From the NCBI GenBank assembly GCA_902798975.1, contig CADBYT010000004.1, forward strand, positions 124,001-188,000: DNA of 64,000 nt. The letters run 5' to 3'. Made by a program: the position numbers and the translations under genes. Source of the DNA: an uncultured Bacteroidia bacterium (lineage in GTDB: Bacteria; Bacteroidota; Bacteroidia; Bacteroidales; UBA932). The notes below the pieces were generated by a model. The model was not told the origin of the DNA. It worked only from the letters and a program-made list of their open reading frames with translations, and ran no database searches. Within the stretch, counting starts at the first letter, position 1. Each line of letters opens with the position of its first letter. Of the stretch, positions 18,875 through 27,342 are shown piece by piece.

Positions 18875-19462
18875 CTACTTTTTAGCTAGATACTTGTTGA
18901 ACAGGACCATCAGGAAGCCGAGCACCAGGAAGGCGCCCGGAGCCATCACGAAGGCGAGGATGCCGTCGCCGGAGATGAACTTCCAGCCGAAGACGGCGCC
19001 GCTGCCGAGGATTTCGCGCACGATGCCGATGACCGTCAGCGAGGCGGTGAAGCCAAGGCCGACGCCCAGGCCGTCGAGGGCGGACTCGCCCACGTTGTGC
19101 TTGTTGGCAAAGCCTTCCGCACGGCCGAGGACGATGCAGTTGACGACGATCAGCGGGATGAAGAGACCGAGCGTCTCATAGACCGCAGGCGTGAAGGCCT
19201 GCATCAGCAGCTGGAGCACGGTCACGAAGGTGGCGATCACGGTGATGTAGACCGGGATACGGACCTTGTCCGGCACCATCGGCGCGATGAGCGAAATCAC
19301 GATATTGCTGAGGATCAGCACGAACATGGTCGCGAGACCCATCTCCAGACCGTTCATCGCGGAGGTCGTGGTGGCGAGCGTCGGGCACATGCCGAGCACC
19401 AGCACGAAGGTCGGGTTGTTCTTGACGAACCCGTCGGTGATGAAATGCAGTTTGCTACTCAT
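18875..19462 (-). CDS. rnfE: Rnf electron transport complex subunit E
   Basis: A 195-residue membrane subunit, homologous to RnfA and in opposite topology in the complex. Family motifs are NNPTFVLVLGMCPTLATTTSA (with the cluster Cys) and NCIVLGRAEGFA. The ATG at 19462 (MSSKLHFITDGF) overlaps the rnfG stop by 8 nt; a six-codon upstream extension is less likely. Together with RnfA it forms the electron path through the membrane. Confidence 0.96.
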   Translation of the reverse strand: MSSKLHFITDGFVKNNPTFVLVLGMCPTLATTTSAMNGLEMGLATMFVLILSNIVISLIAPMVPDKVRIPVYITVIATFVTVLQLLMQAFTPAVYETLGLFIPLIVVNCIVLGRAEGFANKHNVGESALDGLGVGLGFTASLTVIGIVREILGSGAVFGWKFISGDGILAFVMAPGAFLVLGFLMVLFNKYLAKK

Positions 19463-20021
19463 TGCCCAGCCCTCCTTCATTCAGTTTGTTGAACACAGCC
19501 ACGGCGTTGGACACCGCCAGCGTGTAGGCGCGGGAGGTGATCGTGGAAGCCGTGATGGCGTCCACGTCGCCGCCGTCCTTCTTCACCGCGAGGGTTTTCG
19601 CAGCGGGATCGAAGCCCTGGAACTGCGAAATGAAATGCTCGTCGGTGGTACACTTGGCGCCGAGACCCGGAGTCTCGCTGTGCGAGAGGACCGTGGTGTT
19701 GTGGATGGTGCCGTTCTCGGCGATGCCCACCATCAGCGAAAGGACCCCGCCGAAACCGGAGGTCGAAGAAATGATGGCGCAGCCCGCTCCGGGCACCTTG
19801 TAATACTGGTAATTGACCCCGTTCAGCTCGATGCTGCCCTGTTCGGGCTCCGCCGTGAACTCCGGCAGCACGCGGGCGATGGACGCGGTGGTCTTGGCCC
19901 TGGCGGCTTCCGCGATCGGATCCGCGGTCACGGCGTATGCGACGCCGACCACGGCCGAGCAGACCAGACACACGGCCGTCAGGCAGAATGCCATATTCTT
20001 GAGTGTGGATTTTGCTGCCAT
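19455..20021 (-). CDS. rnfG: Rnf electron transport complex subunit G
   Basis: A 188-residue flavoprotein: one N-terminal membrane helix (MAFCLTAVCLVCSAVVGVAY lies within residues 10-30) and a periplasmic FMN-binding domain. The covalent FMN site should be the Thr in VDAITASTITSRAY, a variant of the usual SGAT-x-T sequence also remembered from other Bacteroidota RnfG proteins. The glycine-rich motif STSGFGGVLSLMVGI and the stretch SETPGLGAKCT are typical of the family. It overlaps rnfE by 8 nt. Confidence 0.94.
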   Translation of the reverse strand: MAAKSTLKNMAFCLTAVCLVCSAVVGVAYAVTADPIAEAARAKTTASIARVLPEFTAEPEQGSIELNGVNYQYYKVPGAGCAIISSTSGFGGVLSLMVGIAENGTIHNTTVLSHSETPGLGAKCTTDEHFISQFQGFDPAAKTLAVKKDGGDVDAITASTITSRAYTLAVSNAVAVFNKLNEGGLGNE

Positions 20022-20022
20022 A

Positions 20023-21015
20023 TTATGCCCTCCCGTATTTCTTTTGGTGGAACCACATGTTCAGCAGCGGCACGGTGCAGTTCATCAGCAGGATGGCGAA
20101 AGACATGCCCTCCGGATAGGATCCGAAGTAGCGTATCATCATCGCGATCAGGCCGATGCCGATACCGTAGATAATGCCGCCCAGGGTGCTCATCGGCGAG
20201 GTCACGTAGTCCGTCGCCATGAACAGGGCGCCCAGCATCGCGCCGCCGGTCAGCAGGTTGAACTGCACGCCGGTATAGACGTCGGGGTTGATCCCGTGGA
20301 AAATGACGGAAATCAGGGCCATCGTGCCGAGCACGCAGATCGGGATCCACGGCTTGACCACGCGGCGGATCAGCAGGTACACGAAGCCGATCAGCAGCGC
20401 GCCGGCGGAAATCTCACCCGCGGAGGCACCCGCATCCCAGAGGAAGGAGGCCAGGTCGTAATTGTTCGCGCTCATGAATTCCGGGATGGTCGATCCGGAC
20501 TTGATCGCTTCCTTGAGCGCGCTCAGCGGCGTGGCGCCGGAGACGGCATCGGGGATAGGGATGAAGCCGGGCGTCGGCTGCCAGTTGGTCATCTGGGCCG
20601 GGAACGAGACCAGCAGGAACACACGGCCGGTGATGGCCGGGTTGAACACGTTCTGGCCAATGCCGCCGAAGGGCAGCTTGGCCACGCAGATCGCCACGAA
20701 GGCGCCGATGAACACGATCCACAGGGGAATCGCGGACGGCAGGTTCATGGCCAGGAGCAAGCCCGTCACGACGGCGGACAGGTCGCCGACCGTCGAGGGG
20801 CGCTTCATCATCCACTTGGTCACCGCCCACTCCAGCAGCACGCAGGAGAGCACGCTGACCGCGACGACCAGCAGCTCCGCCCAACCGTATGCCAGTACGG
20901 AAACGATCAGGGCCGGGCACAGCGCGATGATGACATCGCGCATGATGGAGGTCGTGGAGACACTTGCGTGGATGTGCGGATTCGGAGAAACAATATATTT
21001 CTTGTCCATACGCAT
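20023..21015 (-). CDS. rnfD: Rnf electron transport complex subunit D
   Basis: A 330-residue membrane subunit homologous to NqrB, with about nine helices. The covalent FMN site is DAVSGATPLSALKEA (Thr). Other family motifs are SPNPHIHASVSTTSIM at the N-terminus and KLPFGGIGQNVFNPAITGRV. It lies between rnfC and rnfG with one-base spacing. RnfD with its FMN is thought to be part of the ion-conducting path. Confidence 0.97.
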   Translation of the reverse strand: MRMDKKYIVSPNPHIHASVSTTSIMRDVIIALCPALIVSVLAYGWAELLVVAVSVLSCVLLEWAVTKWMMKRPSTVGDLSAVVTGLLLAMNLPSAIPLWIVFIGAFVAICVAKLPFGGIGQNVFNPAITGRVFLLVSFPAQMTNWQPTPGFIPIPDAVSGATPLSALKEAIKSGSTIPEFMSANNYDLASFLWDAGASAGEISAGALLIGFVYLLIRRVVKPWIPICVLGTMALISVIFHGINPDVYTGVQFNLLTGGAMLGALFMATDYVTSPMSTLGGIIYGIGIGLIAMMIRYFGSYPEGMSFAILLMNCTVPLLNMWFHQKKYGRA

Positions 21016-22410
21016 TTACTTTTTAGCTTCGGCAGCGGCTTTCGCGGCCTCGGCGGCAGCCTTGGCGGCGGCCGCGCGGGCGCGGATGACACCCATCACC
21101 TGGCCCTTCGCCTGGCGGATGTGGTCCAGCAGGGGGATGCAGGCCGGGCAGCTGTACAGGCAGCAGCCGCATTCGATACAATCCTGGGCGGCGTTCGCTT
21201 CGAGCGCGTCGAGGTCGCCGGCCTTGTACAGGCGGTTGAGCAGGAACGGCTCCAGGCCCATCGGGCAGGCGTCCGCGCACTTGCCGCAGCGGATGCAGTT
21301 CGTCTCGGGCTTGCGCCGGGTGTCCTCGTCGCTGAGATAGAGCACGGAGGAGGATCCCTTCACGGTGGTGGCGTCCAGGTTGCTGATGGCCTTGCCCATC
21401 ATCGGGCCGCCGCTGATCAGCTTGGCCGCCGTGTCGGGCACGCCGCCGGCCTGCTCCACCACGAAGGAGAGCGGAACGCCGATGCGGAAGAGGTAGTTGT
21501 GCTGAAGGTTGCCGGGAATCTTGTTGCCGGTGACCGTGAGCACGTTGGTAATGAGCGGCTTGTTCTTCTGGACCGCCTCGTAGACGGCCAGCGAGGTGGC
21601 GACGTTCTGCACCACGGCGCCGACGTCGATCGGCAGGCCGCCGGACTTCACCTGACGGTGCATCACGGCGTCGATGAGCTGCTTCTCGCCGCCCTGCGGG
21701 TAGCGCTTTTTGAGCACCTTCACCTCCATGTTCGGATAGCCGAGTTCGGCCACGGCGGCGCGCATCGAAGCGATGGCCTCGGGCTTGTTCTCCTCGATGC
21801 CGATCACGCACGGGCAGCCCAGCACCTTCTGCATGATGGCGGCGCCGATGACGATTTCCTTCGGGCGCTCGATCATGATGCGGTGGTCGCTGGTCAGGTA
21901 GGGTTCGCACTCGGTGCCGTTGAGAATGAGGCACTCCGCCACCTTGCCGGGAGGCGGGCTGAGCTTGACATGGGTCGGGAAAGTCGCACCGCCCAGGCCC
22001 ACGACGCCGCAGGCCTTGATCTTGTCGAGGATGGCGGCCTTGTCGTCAGGAATGGCGGTCACGAGTTCCTTGCTGCGGTCGATCGCAGGATCCCATTCGT
22101 CGCCTTCGACGGCGATCTCCACGTGCATGACGGGATTGCCGGCGAGGTCCTTGCGCGGGGCTACGGCCTTGACCGTGCCCGACACGGGCGAATGGACGAA
22201 GGCGGAGATGAATCCGCCCGGCTCCGCGATCACCTGGCCGACGAGCACTTTGTCGCCGGGAGCGACCAGCGGCTTGGCCGGGGCGCCCAGGTGCTGGGCC
22301 ATCGAGACATAGACGGTCTGCGGGAGCGGAAGCTCCTCAATGGCGCATTCGCGGGCGTATTTGCTGTCGTTCGGGTGGACACCACCCATCGAGAATGTCA
22401 GTTTACCCAT
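21016..22410 (-). CDS. rnfC: Rnf electron transport complex subunit C
   Basis: A 464-residue cytoplasmic subunit that exchanges electrons with NAD(H). The N-terminal barrel-sandwich domain is followed by an NADH/FMN-binding domain (GVVGLGGATFPTHVKL, LILNGTECEPYLTSD) and two 4Fe-4S motifs, CIRCGKCADACP and CIECGCCLYSCP. It ends in an Ala/Lys-rich tail (roughly the last 25 residues), a shorter version of the tails common in RnfC. It overlaps the rnfB stop by 8 nt. Confidence 0.97.
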   Translation of the reverse strand: MGKLTFSMGGVHPNDSKYARECAIEELPLPQTVYVSMAQHLGAPAKPLVAPGDKVLVGQVIAEPGGFISAFVHSPVSGTVKAVAPRKDLAGNPVMHVEIAVEGDEWDPAIDRSKELVTAIPDDKAAILDKIKACGVVGLGGATFPTHVKLSPPPGKVAECLILNGTECEPYLTSDHRIMIERPKEIVIGAAIMQKVLGCPCVIGIEENKPEAIASMRAAVAELGYPNMEVKVLKKRYPQGGEKQLIDAVMHRQVKSGGLPIDVGAVVQNVATSLAVYEAVQKNKPLITNVLTVTGNKIPGNLQHNYLFRIGVPLSFVVEQAGGVPDTAAKLISGGPMMGKAISNLDATTVKGSSSVLYLSDEDTRRKPETNCIRCGKCADACPMGLEPFLLNRLYKAGDLDALEANAAQDCIECGCCLYSCPACIPLLDHIRQAKGQVMGVIRARAAAAKAAAEAAKAAAEAKK

Positions 22411-23356
22411 TGGCGTCCTCCTTTTTATTAGTTTCCGCCTCTGCGGCCGGAATGACGGGCGCAGCCGCCTTGGCTGCCTCGGCGGCCTTGGCCTTGCGGT
22501 CGGCGATGCGCTTCTTGACGGCCTCCTTGTCGAGCTCCTTCGGGAAATTCACCCCATGGATGGCGCCCGTCGGGCAGACCGCCTCGCACTCGCGGCAGAG
22601 TTTGCACTTCGTGAAATCGATGTAGGCAATATTGTCCGTGACGGTGATGGCCTCGTGTGTGCAGGTCTTGGCGCACAGGCCGCAGCCGATGCAGGCATTG
22701 GCGCAGGCCTTCTTGGCGACGGGACCCTTGTCCTTGTTGACGCAGGACACGAATTCGCGCATGCCGCGCGGGCCCTTCAGGCGGAGCTCGATGATGTGCT
22801 TGGGGCAGGCTTTGGCGCAGGCGCCGCAGGCGGTGCACTTGTCTTCGTCCACGACGGGCAGGCCCGTCGCCGGATCCATCGACAGAGCGCCGAACTGGCA
22901 GGCGGCCACGCAGTCGCCGCAACCCAGGCAGCCGAAAGCGCAGCCGGTGTCGCCGCTGTAGAGGGCGGCCTTCACCCGGCAGGACTGGGCGCCGTCGTAC
23001 TCGTTGGTGCGCGGACGGGCCTCGCAACTGCCGTTGCAGCGGACCACCGCGACCTGCGGAGCCTTGGCGGCCACGGTGAAGCCGAGGATGGCTGCGACTT
23101 TCTGCATCACCTCATCGCCTCCCACCGGGCAATACTGGTTGTCCAGGTTAGGTGCTTTGACCGCCGCATCGGCGAATGCGCGGCATCCGGCGAAGCCGCA
23201 GCCGCCGCAGTTGGCGCCCGGCATCACCTTCTCCACTTCGTCAATCCTCGGGTCTTCCTCCACCTTGAACTTGCGCGCCACCCAGAAGAGGATCAGCGCA
23301 AGCAGCAGGCCCAGGACACTCAGGATCGCAACGGTCCAGATGATTGTTTGAGTCAT
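22403..23356 (-). CDS. rnfB: Rnf electron transport complex subunit B
   Basis: A 317-residue polyferredoxin, the likely ferredoxin-docking subunit. An N-terminal membrane helix is followed by the Fe-S domain motif CGGCGFAGCRAFADA (near residue 50) and several 4Fe-4S motifs (CGDCVAACQ, CTACGACAKACP, CIGCGLCAKTC, CKLCRECEAVCP). The C-terminus is Ala/Lys-rich. Its start overlaps the rseC stop by one base, and it opens the rnfBCDGEA series. Confidence 0.96.
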   Translation of the reverse strand: MTQTIIWTVAILSVLGLLLALILFWVARKFKVEEDPRIDEVEKVMPGANCGGCGFAGCRAFADAAVKAPNLDNQYCPVGGDEVMQKVAAILGFTVAAKAPQVAVVRCNGSCEARPRTNEYDGAQSCRVKAALYSGDTGCAFGCLGCGDCVAACQFGALSMDPATGLPVVDEDKCTACGACAKACPKHIIELRLKGPRGMREFVSCVNKDKGPVAKKACANACIGCGLCAKTCTHEAITVTDNIAYIDFTKCKLCRECEAVCPTGAIHGVNFPKELDKEAVKKRIADRKAKAAEAAKAAAPVIPAAEAETNKKEDANG

Positions 23357-23775
23357 TATGCTTTAATGTTAAAAACGTATTCATTTCTCAGGCGGCCGCG
23401 CAGGAGCCAGATGGCCAGGTAGTACACGGCCACGGCGCCGATTGCGATCAGGCCCGCCAGTAATTCCGTTCCGCCGGCGGAGAGCGTCCCCAGCAGGGCC
23501 GCCACCATGACGATCAGGGGCAGCACGTAGGCCAGCCAGACGGCCTTGTGGCCCATTGATGCCCGCAGCACCACGTCCACTTCCTGGCCCGGCTGGTAAT
23601 TGTCCCATCCCCGCGTCGGGAGCTCGACCTGCTTCACCGTGCTGTCGCCCAGGCTGCAGAGCCCCTTGGCATGGCAGGCGGCACAGGCCGACTCGGACAC
23701 GATCTCCACGGTCGTGACCTCGGGCGTAATCGATACGATACGCCCCCGGTGGGATATCTCGCTATTGGAACTCAT
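23356..23775 (-). CDS. rseC: RseC/MucC family protein
   Basis: A 139-residue protein of the SoxR-reducing/RseC family: an N-terminal beta domain with a Cys-rich motif (CAACHAKGLCSLGD) and two C-terminal membrane helices. In several bacteria RseC-like proteins are encoded beside rnf genes and take part in redox signalling (SoxR reduction) or sigma-E control; the role here is inferred from position. It overlaps dnaB by 14 nt upstream and rnfB by one base downstream. Confidence 0.88.
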   Translation of the reverse strand: MSSNSEISHRGRIVSITPEVTTVEIVSESACAACHAKGLCSLGDSTVKQVELPTRGWDNYQPGQEVDVVLRASMGHKAVWLAYVLPLIVMVAALLGTLSAGGTELLAGLIAIGAVAVYYLAIWLLRGRLRNEYVFNIKA

Positions 23776-25234
23776 TGTTCACCATTGTGTTCATGGCGGA
23801 GTCGATGGTCATCGAACCGGCCCGCATGTCCAGCGTGTCGTCGATCTCGACGAAGCGGATCTGCTCGCTCTTGAAGAGCATGTCAATGTCGCAGGTCTCG
23901 CCGTTGCGGTGCTTGGCGATGATGATCTGCGTCTTTTCCTTGTCCTCGGGATTCTCGCTCAGGCCCACGAAATCCGGCCGGTGGATGAAGAGCACCATGT
24001 CGGCGTCCTGCTCGATGGAGCCGGACTCGCGCAGGTCGGACAGCTGCGGCTTGCCGCCGCCACCCTGCCGCTGCACGGCCTGGCGGGAGAGCTGGGACAG
24101 CGCGATGATGGGCACGTCCAGCTCCTTGGCCGTGGCCTTGAGCGTACGGGAAATGGCCGCCACCTCCTGCTCGCGCATGCCCTTGAGTTCGGCGGGACCC
24201 TGCATCAGCTGCAGGTAGTCCACGACGATGAGGCGCACGCCCTTGTTCTTCACGAGGTTCTTGGCCTTGGTGCGGAACTCCATCAGCGGGAGGCCCGGGG
24301 TGTCGTCGATATAGAGCGGAGCCTTGGACAGGGCCTTGAGCTTGTACTCGAGCTGTTCCCACTCGTAGTCCTCCAGCTTCACGCCGCCCTTGATCTTGTC
24401 GGCCGGCAGGCCGGACTCGGAGGTGATCAGACGCTTGACCAGCTGGATGGCGGACATCTCCAGGGAGAAGAACGCCACCGCCATGTGATGGTCCACCGCG
24501 GCGTTGCGCGCCAGGTTCAGCGAGAAGGCCGTCTTACCCACGGAAGGGCGGGCCGCCAGGATGATCAGGTCGGATTTCTGCCAGCCCATCGTGATGCGGT
24601 CGATGCTGTAGAAGCCGGACGGCACGCCGTTCAGGCCGGTGCTGCCCTGCATCTCCTGGATGTCCGACATCGCGACGTTGATCAGGCTTCCGATGTCCTG
24701 CACCTCGCGGCGCACGTTGCTCTGGATGGCATCGTACACCTTGCTCTGCGCCTTGTCGATCAAGTCGTCCACCTTGATCGAATCGTCGAACGAATCCTTC
24801 AGGATGTCGTACGAGGCGGAGATCAGGTCGCGCTGGATGGTCTTCTGCTTGAGGATCTTGACGTAGTACTCGATGTGCGCGGCGGAACCGACCTTTTCGG
24901 AGAGGTTCGCGAGCACGACAGTGCCGCCCACGGCCTCCAGGTTACCCTGGGACTTGAGTTCCGTGCTCACCGTGATGATGTCGACCGAGGTGTGGTCCGT
25001 CACGAGGCGCGACATCGCCTCGAAGATCATCCGGTGCTTGGGATCGTAGAAGCAGGAGGGCGTGAGCTCCTCCATGGCGATGTCCACGCAAGACGGCTCC
25101 AGCAACATCGCACCCAGGACGGCCTCCTCGACGTCAGGGGCCTGGGGCGGCTTGTTGCCGATCTCCATGCCGAGCGTCTCGAGATTGACCGACTGGTCTT
25201 TCTTGCGTGCGGTGCCGGGCCGTTGCGCAGCCAT
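23762..25234 (-). CDS. dnaB: Replicative DNA helicase
   Basis: DnaB is the hexameric 5'-3' helicase of the replication fork. The 490-residue protein has the N-terminal primase-interacting domain (PQAPDVEEAVLGAMLLEP) and a RecA-like helicase domain with Walker A ARPSVGKTAFSLNLA near residue 230, the stretch MAVAFFSLEMSAIQLVKRL and Walker B VRLIVVDYLQLM. The motif LSDLRESGSIEQDAD near the C-terminus is diagnostic. No intein is present. It follows the zinc-ribbon gene after 8 nt and overlaps rseC, so one long transcript into rnf is plausible. Confidence 0.97.
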   Translation of the reverse strand: MAAQRPGTARKKDQSVNLETLGMEIGNKPPQAPDVEEAVLGAMLLEPSCVDIAMEELTPSCFYDPKHRMIFEAMSRLVTDHTSVDIITVSTELKSQGNLEAVGGTVVLANLSEKVGSAAHIEYYVKILKQKTIQRDLISASYDILKDSFDDSIKVDDLIDKAQSKVYDAIQSNVRREVQDIGSLINVAMSDIQEMQGSTGLNGVPSGFYSIDRITMGWQKSDLIILAARPSVGKTAFSLNLARNAAVDHHMAVAFFSLEMSAIQLVKRLITSESGLPADKIKGGVKLEDYEWEQLEYKLKALSKAPLYIDDTPGLPLMEFRTKAKNLVKNKGVRLIVVDYLQLMQGPAELKGMREQEVAAISRTLKATAKELDVPIIALSQLSRQAVQRQGGGGKPQLSDLRESGSIEQDADMVLFIHRPDFVGLSENPEDKEKTQIIIAKHRNGETCDIDMLFKSEQIRFVEIDDTLDMRAGSMTIDSAMNTMVNNEFQ

Positions 25235-25242
25235 TTTCGCTA

Positions 25243-26012
25243 CTATATGTCAGGATTGACGATGATGCGTCCGCAGTGCTCGCAGATGACGAGCTTCTTG
25301 CCGGAGGCGATGTCCAGGATGCGCTGCGGGGTGATGGTGTGGAAGCAGCCGCCGCAGGCGTCGCCATAGGTGCCGTCCTCATGCTTCGGGAACAGGGTCA
25401 CCACGGCGAGGTGGTTGTGGGCGTTGCCGCGGATGCGCTCGTAGGCGCTCAGCGTACGCTCGTCGATCTTGGCCGCGCAGGCGCTGCGCTTGGCCTGGAG
25501 GGCCTTCTCCTCCTTGGCAGTGGACTCCACGATCGTGGCCAGCTCTTCCTGCTTGGCCTTGAGGTCCTCCTCGCGGATCAGGATGCGGTCGGCGATGCGC
25601 TCGCGGTCGAGCTTGCGCTCTTCGATGGCGGCGCGGGCGTCGGTAATGTTCTTCTCGGCGATGGCGCGCAGCAGGCCCTGGTTCTCCAGCTCCTTGTTGA
25701 TGGAGTCGAACTCGCGGCTGTTGGAGATGTTCTCCAGCTGGCTGCGGTACTTCTCGATCTCGGCGTCCAGCTCGACGATCTGCTTGTTGGCGTTGTCGAT
25801 GGTGGCGTTGTAGCCCTCGATCATCTGTCCGATCTTTTCGGACTTGGCGCGCAGGCCGGCCAGCTCCTCTTCGAGGATCGCGACCTCTGCGGGCAGCTCA
25901 CCGCGCAGGTGGACCAGCTCGTCGATGGCGACGTCGGCCTCCTGCAGTTCACAAAAGTCTCCCGCTCGTCGATCGGAGTGGGCACTTTCGTTGTTTTCTT
26001 GGTGGTAGCCAT
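25243..26012 (-). CDS. C4-type zinc-ribbon coiled-coil protein, apparent frameshift
   Basis: The product is a long coiled coil (residues about 40-190, e.g. EEELAGLRAKSEKIG) followed by a zinc ribbon with CGGC and CEHC pairs, the CdsZ/YacL-like family common in Bacteroidota; function unclear. The natural start is MATTKKTTKVPTPIDERETF at 26012, but after about 20 codons this frame is lost: the conserved part (CELQEADVAIDELV) continues in another frame. One extra T in the TTTT run (25953-25956, minus strand) would restore a continuous protein of about 256 residues. Either a sequencing error or a recent mutation. Confidence 0.75.
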
Positions 26013-26054
26013 ATATGCTTTCTTGATATTTATTACTACGTAATATTACAAACT

Positions 26055-26062
26055 GCAAATTT
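26055..26062 (-). promoter_or_regulatory. -7 box of the zinc-ribbon/dnaB transcript
   Basis: TAAATTTG on the minus strand, overlapping the end of the MerR gene and 42 nt before the zinc-ribbon start. Confidence 0.55.
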
Positions 26063-26381
26063 AGGAAATATTTTTCTTAATCTCCACAAGTTGGGCGCGG
26101 ATTTCCTTGAGCGATTCGATCGCCTTGACGCTCCTGTCCACGGGACGCCGGTCGCCGGCCAGCTGGAGGGCGGCGCCTTCCAGGGTCAGGCCGCGATCCT
26201 TGACCAGGTGGTGGATCTGCTTGAAGGTTTCCACGTCGGCAGCGGTGAACTGCCGGTTGCCCTTGGCGTTGCGCTTGGGCTTGATGAATTTCGGGAAGGA
26301 GTTGGACCAGAAACGTACCAGGGACACCGACTCGCCCAGGATCCCGGCCACCTCGCCGATCGAGTAATACAGTTTCTCCAT
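26061..26381 (-). CDS. MerR family transcriptional regulator
   Basis: A 106-residue regulator with a winged helix-turn-helix (YYSIGEVAGILGESVSLVRFW) and the short coiled helix of MerR proteins. It has no sensor domain or Cys ligands, so it is of the short Bacteroidota type whose inducer is unknown. It follows two M23 peptidase genes with 4 nt spacing, in the same direction, so it is probably in their operon. Confidence 0.85.
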   Translation of the reverse strand: MEKLYYSIGEVAGILGESVSLVRFWSNSFPKFIKPKRNAKGNRQFTAADVETFKQIHHLVKDRGLTLEGAALQLAGDRRPVDRSVKAIESLKEIRAQLVEIKKNIS

Positions 26382-26385
26382 ATCG

Positions 26386-27342
26386 TTAATCCATTGATTG
26401 CAAAGTATTGACGGACATGTACAGCATGTTCACGTATTCCGACGGACTGACGGAAGCGAAGAAGAAGCCCACCGGGTCCATCCCGGCGCCGTCCCGGCGC
26501 ACCTCGTAGTGCAGGTGCGGAGCGAAAGCCTGTCCGGACATGCCCACGGTGCCGATCCGGTCGCCGGCGCGCACGCGCTGCCCGACATGGACGGTCATGC
26601 TCTCCAGGTGGGCATAGACGGTCTCGTAGCCGCCCGTGTGGGCGATCCGGACGATGTTGCCCTGGGATTTGTTGGAAGAGGCCGTCGTCACGGTCCCGTC
26701 CGCGGCGGCCATCACCGGCGTGCCGCGAGTGACGATCAGGTCCAGGCCTTCGTGGTAGACGTAGGCCTTCAGGAACGGATTCATCTTGCGGCCCGTGGAG
26801 GCACCGACCTGCGGATAGGTGATGTCGGCGATCGGGAGCGTCATCGGCGGCAGGACCATGGCCGTGTCGGACAGGGCCCGGAAAATGCGCTCGAAGGAAG
26901 CATCCACCGCCGCGCTGCGCCGGAGCAGGCTGTCCGCCTTGTGCTGCGTGTAGCTGACCAGGTCCCATTCCGGGATGGTGTCGGCCACGCTGATGGTCTG
27001 CGGCTCTTCCATCGGATCCAGCATGGGGGCGCCGGAGGAATGGAAGACCAGGCCGTAAATCTCGTTGTCCTTGTGCTGCAGGTTGGCGATGGCGTCGCCG
27101 AGCAGCTGCTCGCGCTCCTCCAGTCCGGGATAGAGCCGCTCGTACATGCGGATTTCCCGCCGCAGGCGGCGTTCGGTATCCGTGCGGAAGACCACCGTGA
27201 ACGCGAGGTAGACCAGCACCGCCAGGGTGAAGGTCAGCAGCAGGTACACCACGAGCGTCGCCACGGTCCGCCCGATCTGGCGCGGCACCTGTCCGAAATG
27301 GAAGCTCTCGGCATTGAATATGAACAGCTTGCGTTTAGCCAT
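26386..27342 (-). CDS. M23 family metallopeptidase (2nd of a pair)
   Basis: A 318-residue membrane-anchored LytM-type protein: one N-terminal transmembrane helix (ATLVVYLLLTFTLAVLVYLA), a coiled region, then the M23 domain with zinc motifs HEGLDLIV and HLHYEVRR. These are the conserved HxxxD and HxH ligands, so it may be a real peptidoglycan endopeptidase. It overlaps the first M23 gene by 8 nt; the two are paralogues with the same layout. Confidence 0.9.
   Translation of the reverse strand: MAKRKLFIFNAESFHFGQVPRQIGRTVATLVVYLLLTFTLAVLVYLAFTVVFRTDTERRLRREIRMYERLYPGLEEREQLLGDAIANLQHKDNEIYGLVFHSSGAPMLDPMEEPQTISVADTIPEWDLVSYTQHKADSLLRRSAAVDASFERIFRALSDTAMVLPPMTLPIADITYPQVGASTGRKMNPFLKAYVYHEGLDLIVTRGTPVMAAADGTVTTASSNKSQGNIVRIAHTGGYETVYAHLESMTVHVGQRVRAGDRIGTVGMSGQAFAPHLHYEVRRDGAGMDPVGFFFASVSPSEYVNMLYMSVNTLQSMD

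Noticed and set aside
19500-19570. Unusual flavinylation motif in RnfG (TAST instead of SGAT)
   Set aside because: Similar variants are remembered from other Bacteroidota RnfG proteins, so it is probably normal for the group.
19813-22431. Long plus-strand open frame opposite rnfG, rnfD and rnfC
   Set aside because: Antisense to three well-supported rnf genes, with no domain-like sequence or start context.
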